Of a DNA stretch of 64,000 bases, positions 60,192 to 64,000 are shown piece by piece. Each line of letters opens with the position of its first letter. Position 1 is the first letter of the stretch. Both the position numbers and the translations under genes were made by a program. The DNA lies in NCBI GenBank assembly GCA_028641055.1, contig CM054062.1, forward strand, positions 173,309,642 through 173,373,641, read 5' to 3'. A model generated the notes under the pieces. That model saw only the letters and a list, made by a program, of their open reading frames with translations, had not been told where the DNA came from and ran no database searches. The DNA is from Alopecurus myosuroides (Eukaryota; Streptophyta; Magnoliopsida; Poales; Poaceae).

Positions 60192-61516
60192 TGAAAGCTC
60201 ATGTCTTCTCTAATGATTTTGGTGATGATAACAACGCGGGTATGTCTACTAACCCTGTGGTTTAAGTGTTCACAGCTGGCCTCATTATATCTATCTTGAT
60301 CAACATTATTATTCTTGAGAAGATTCACAAAGGAGTTTCTGAGATGTGCAAACATCTGCACCCAGATTATTCAGAGTTCCAGCCCGGAAATTTCCGGTGG
60401 TTATAGGGTGGAAGTTCCGGCCTCAGCACCGGAATATTCTTGCATCTTCATTGCTCCAGATGGTGAAGTCTTGGCATCCAACTGCCCGCTCTCAGATGCT
60501 GGGGCAGAAATTTGCCAGGAATATTCCGGGGAAAATTTCTGGCCCCTGGTCCTTAGCAGAATTTCGGACGCGTCGCTGCTGCCCGCTCGCAGATATGGGG
60601 GCGGAAATTTGGCCGCAAATTTTCGGCCTCTGGATTATTCAATAATCCGCCCCCGGGAGTTTTCAAATTTCTGGCCTCCGGATTATTCAATAATCCACCC
60701 CCGGGAGTTTTCAAATTTCTGGCCCAGCTACCCCGGAAATTTCCGGTACTAATACCGGAATATTCCGGCCCTGGAGAGCAGCAACGGTCAGATTTCCGAG
60801 GAGGCTATAAATAGTTTTCTTCTTCCTCTAGACAGCTAGTTCGTCCATTCCTCTCTCTCCTCCATTGTTCAAGAGCTAAAAATGCCTAGATCTCCCTCCT
60901 CCTCCAACCAAACTCGATGCCCTTCAAGGATATGATGGAGGAGGCCTAGATCTACACTTCTACCAAGCCATAAATCGTTTTCCCTTACCATACCTCTTGG
61001 GATCTTGTAAATCTCTTGGTTGCCTTGTCATCCTAGAGAAACCCTAGTGCTTGTAGCTTCCACCTTGTAGCAAGAAGTTTCGGATCGTTGAGAGCCTCCA
61101 TCTCACTTGTGGAGTAGCCTCAACCACTTGTAAAGGTTTGGTCAACGCCTTCAAGTCAACCTCATAGTGGAAACGAGAATCTCCCTCACCGGAGAAGCTC
61201 AAGGAGAACAAGGTGTGCACAACCGTGCTATTGAGGAGCGCTTAGGTGTCTCCCCACCTCTCCAACGTAGACGTACTTCTTTTAAGAAGGAACTACGGGA
61301 AACATATCCTTGTCTCTGTGTTTTCACTTGTGGTTATCTTGTGCCTTGCATATTACTTCCATTGCGTACTTGTTTCTTATCACATAGGGTGTCTACCTAG
61401 TTGCACTTCTAGATAACAAAGTTGTTTACTTGCTAAAGCACATCTAAAAGTGAAAAAGGATTAAAATTTTTAGGTCACCTATTCACCCCCCTATAGTTGA
61501 CCATAGTGTACTTTGA
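60192..61516 (+). mobile_element. Solo LTR B (related Gypsy family), 1325 bp
   Basis: It starts TGAAAGCTCATG and ends gtgtactttga, where CA is expected, so the last two bases are mutated. The flanks are CTCAC (60187-60191) and CTAAC (61517-61521), a TSD with one mismatch. It is alignable to solo LTR A at the start and over the last 400 bp, while the middle differs (GGAAATTTCC/GGAATATTCC palindromes instead of GGAGGCTCC). A TATAAATAG box lies at 60805, and a 48-bp tandem duplication at 60632-60727. Confidence 0.8.
60632..60727. repeat. 48-bp tandem duplication in solo LTR B
   Basis: The unit ggattattcaataatccgcc... occurs at 60632-60679 and 60680-60727 with one or two mismatches. Each copy contains the palindrome ggattattcaataatcc and a cccccggg core. 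Confidence 0.9.
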
Positions 61517-62278
61517 CTAACCACCATAATCATGAGCAAAACCGTCCTCAACACCGTCGCCATGAGCAAGACCCTCTTCAATAGCGTCGCCATGAGCAAG
61601 ACCGTCCTCAACAAAATGAGCATGATGACAGTGAACACCGAGAAGCAAGACTTCATCATCGACAAGAAGTTCCTCCTGGAAATAGGAGACATCCTCCCCC
61701 TCAAGTTCATCAAGAACATGATGATATCGACCCATATTCTCATTCTCTACCCATATATGATGAAGACAATAATGATAACAACCGTAGTCGCAATAAAGAC
61801 AACAACATGAGCACCATTCAAGCCAATGTTCCTAAGTTCCATGGAGAGTCTGACCCGGATGTTTACCTCACTTGGGATCTCAAAGTTGATAACATTTTAT
61901 GCACTCACAACTTTAGTGACGAGAAAAACGTAGCAACGGCTTCTCTTGAATTTTAAGGTCATGCCCTCTTGTGGTGGGAACAAGTGCAAGCCCATCGGAT
62001 AGCCAACTGCCTCCTATCAACACTTAGAATGAGATAAGAGAAGTCATGCATGCAAGATTTGTACCTCCTCACTACAAGCAATATTTACTCATGAAGCTAC
62101 AAGATCTCAAGCAAGGATTAAAAGGTTGATGGGTACTATAAGGAAACGGAGATCGTCATGACAAGAGAAAATGTGACAAAACCTCAAGACCACACAATGG
62201 CCCGCTTCATCAATGTCCTCACTCACCCCATTGATGGTGCAGGTCTTGCACTCATTGGGAAACCCCAAGATGAAGGTA
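61517..62278 (+). pseudogene. Gypsy gag, continuation with capsid-like core
   Basis: After solo LTR B the frame continues with His/Arg/Asp-rich repeats (NHHNHEQNRPQ, RRHEQD units, partly a 27-bp DNA repeat of 'gccatgagcaagaccgtcct'). It then reaches the gag core at about 61810: MSTIQANVPKFHGESDPDVY, LTWDLKVDNILCTHNFSDEK and, after a stop, ALLWWEQVQAHR. A later piece reads PQDHTMARFINVLTHPI. These match the retrotransposon gag domain of Triticeae Gypsy elements. Several stops and frame changes are present. Confidence 0.65.
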
Positions 62279-63802
62279 TGATGAGCACAGCAGCAATTTT
62301 CCCTCAGAAAGAAACCAAGGTTTAATCGACCAGTAGGAGGAAGGAGTAACTTCAGAAGGTTGATGCAGCTGAGATGGCGGGGCGCACTACTGATTCACCA
62401 GCAACGTGGAACCTACACAACACAAACAATTCAATTTGCCCCCAACGAAGCAGTGAGGTTGTCAATCTCACCAGTTTTGCTGAACACAAAGAGGTTAAAC
62501 GTATGGTTTGGAAAAAAGTAGAAAAGCAGTAGGTGTTTTATCAGTATGAGAAAAATGGACCGGGGTCCACAGTTCACTAGTGGTGTCTCTCCGTGAAAGA
62601 TAAATAACACGTGTGGTGAACAAATTACAGCTGGGCAATTGATAGAAATGAAGGTTGCACCGTAGTGCATATGAAAGACATAAAGATTACTATGTGATTC
62701 ATGCAGACATTACAAAAAAAAATATAGACCGTCATCCAACTTCATCTATGTCTAATAATCCACCCTCTGAATATCATCCGAACAAACGTTGGGTATTAAG
62801 TTGCAAGCAACAGATTATCGCCGTAAGCAAAGTGTGTAATGTAAACAATGTAAACTAGGTAAACACCGTTGTTTTCTCCCTAATGGAAACATCACATCCT
62901 CCATCCGTCATGTTTCTATCACTCGAGCATAGATGCAAAGGAGGAATGAACCCACTATCGAGCATAAATACTCCCTCTTGGAGTTACTAGCATCTACTTG
63001 GCTAGAGCATCTACTAATAATGGAGAGCATGCAAGATCATAAATAACATACACATGAAGATGACATGATAGATTGATAATAAGAAGACATAGCATTCAAC
63101 ATTCATCAGATCCCAACAAACACAACATGTACCATTACATAAAGATGATCTTGATAATGTTAGGCAGCTCACAAGATCTAAACATGAGGTACAAAGTGGA
63201 GAGAACAACCATATAGCTACTACTATGGACCCGTAGTCCAGTGATGAACTACTCACGCATCACTTCGGAGGAGGGCATGGTGGTGTAGACCCCTACGGTG
63301 ATGAATTCCCCTCCCAGCAGTGTGCCGGGGAGAGCTCCAGAACCCTCCCGGTCTCAGGCTGACGACGACGGCGGCCTCGGGTGTTTTTGGTACGAAGTGG
63401 AATATATTTAGGGTTTACGCCTCGGGGGGGGTATAAATAGGCGAAAGGGCAGAGGCGGTGGAGGCCGGGGGGCCCACACCACCCCATGGCGCGGCCAGGG
63501 GGCGCACCGCCCTATGGTGTGGGCACCCTGAGGCCCCCCTCTGGGTCTCTTCGGGACTCCATGGAACCTTCGGGAATTCTAAGACTTCCGGGCTTCGAAT
63601 TTTCCAATTATGAGAAAATTTCCAGAACAACTTTTCTGAAACTAAAAACAGCAGAAAACAAGGAACTGGCTCTATGGCATCTTGTCAATATGTTAGTCCG
63701 GAAAATCGATAAAAATGGCATAAAGTGTATAGCAAACATATGGGAAACAATAAGAAAACAACATGGAACATCAGAAATTAAGGATACGTTTATGACGTAT
63801 CA
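62279..63802 (-). mobile_element. Fatima-like Gypsy 3' LTR (minus strand), about 1.5 kb
   Basis: On the minus strand the LTR begins TGATACGTCATAAACG at 63802, directly after a purine-rich tract (gcttggggattt). It has a TATTTATACC box (about 63432-63440) and ends near 62279. The start and the 'gccagttccttgttttctgctg' segment resemble Fatima LTRs of wheat as I remember them. The left boundary is estimated from a TG at 62279-62280, and no TSD could be checked. It truncates the gag of the neighbouring Gypsy fragment. Confidence 0.6.
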
Positions 63803-64000
63803 AAATCCCCAAGCTTAGTTCCTACTCGTCCTCGAGTAGGTAAACGATAAAAGCACATAATTTCTGAGGTGACATGCTACCAACATAAACTTGATCATCA
63901 ATAATGTAAATGCATAAGTAAGCTGAGATCATAGAACTTGAACACAAGCATGATGAATAGATCTTTAATAATAAAGCATAGCAATCACCTTGCATCATGA
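63803..64000 (-). other. Interior edge of the Fatima-like element
   Basis: Purine tract and non-coding 3' interior of the minus-strand element. The element continues beyond the window. The phrase 'ccccaagcttagttcctactcgtcctcg' style is common in this family (recalled). Confidence 0.45.

Larger units (their letters stand above)
57326..62278 (+). mobile_element. Gypsy leader-gag fragment interrupted by two solo LTRs
   Basis: 57326-58100 resembles the long non-coding leader of Triticeae Gypsy elements (actagtcgaaccgagagtgc near 57480-57500). Gag begins at 58103 and continues after two solo-LTR insertions (58724-60165 and 60192-61516) to about 62270. There the sequence is cut by a minus-strand Fatima-like LTR. 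Both ends are truncated; no LTRs of its own or pol are in the window. The family is not certain. Confidence 0.6.

Noticed and set aside
1..64000. CRISPR arrays, bacterial operons, rRNA or tRNA genes
   Set aside because: None seen. The only tRNA-related sequences are the 12-base primer-binding sites of the retrotransposons, and the direct repeats present are LTRs or short tandem duplications.

Overview
The window is nuclear DNA of a grass, most likely a Triticeae species (wheat, barley, rye or Aegilops group). The reasons are the GC-rich first exon of the one host gene, LTRs beginning with the TATGCCCTAGAG-type motif of Triticeae Copia families, a Fatima-like Gypsy LTR, a Stowaway MITE, and the very high density of nested transposable elements. 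The species call is inference. Element families were recognised from memory and by eye, without a database.

Only one host gene is well supported. It lies on the minus strand at 11439-17543, has eight exons, and encodes a 1011-residue nucleotidyltransferase of the plant PAP/OAS1 substrate-binding-domain family. All introns are GT-AG, the frame is continuous and the catalytic aspartates are present. An exon-like open frame at 4343-4842 is unexplained.

Layout. 1-396: LTR fragment. 397-2432: minus-strand Copia LTR. 2433-3640: unassigned tail. 3640-4036: LINE remnant. 5069-10472: three PIF/Harbinger-like elements sharing the terminus GAGCATCTCCA, two of which carry a Myb/trihelix plus NAM-associated gene but no transposase. 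11439-17543: the host gene. 18684-40363: a three-level nest starting 1.14 kb upstream of the host ATG. A Copia element (157-bp LTRs, TSD TCCCC) was hit in its 5' LTR by a 5'-truncated LINE (15-bp TSD). The LINE was then hit by a complete 13.7-kb chromodomain Gypsy (LTRs 4337/4338 bp, TSD AATGA). 40369-42243: host upstream sequence with a Stowaway MITE. 42244-56968: a Copia 5' LTR split by a Harbinger-like element (TSD TTA), itself split by an 11.5-kb LARD-like Gypsy derivative (5293-bp LTRs, 893-bp interior, TSD TGGTG). 57326-62278: leader and gag of another Gypsy, interrupted by two solo LTRs 26 bp apart, each with its own TSD. 62279-64000: 3' LTR and interior edge of a Fatima-like element on the minus strand.

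How the parts relate. The intact Gypsy at 20135 and the LARD-like element at 44891 share primer-binding site, leader, polypurine region and LTR motifs. The first looks like the type of element that could supply proteins to the second. Both carry, inside the LTR, two exon-like acidic coding segments with consensus splice sites. In the complete element these join in frame to a stop codon, and this is the most unusual signal in the window. None of the retroelement polyproteins is intact.
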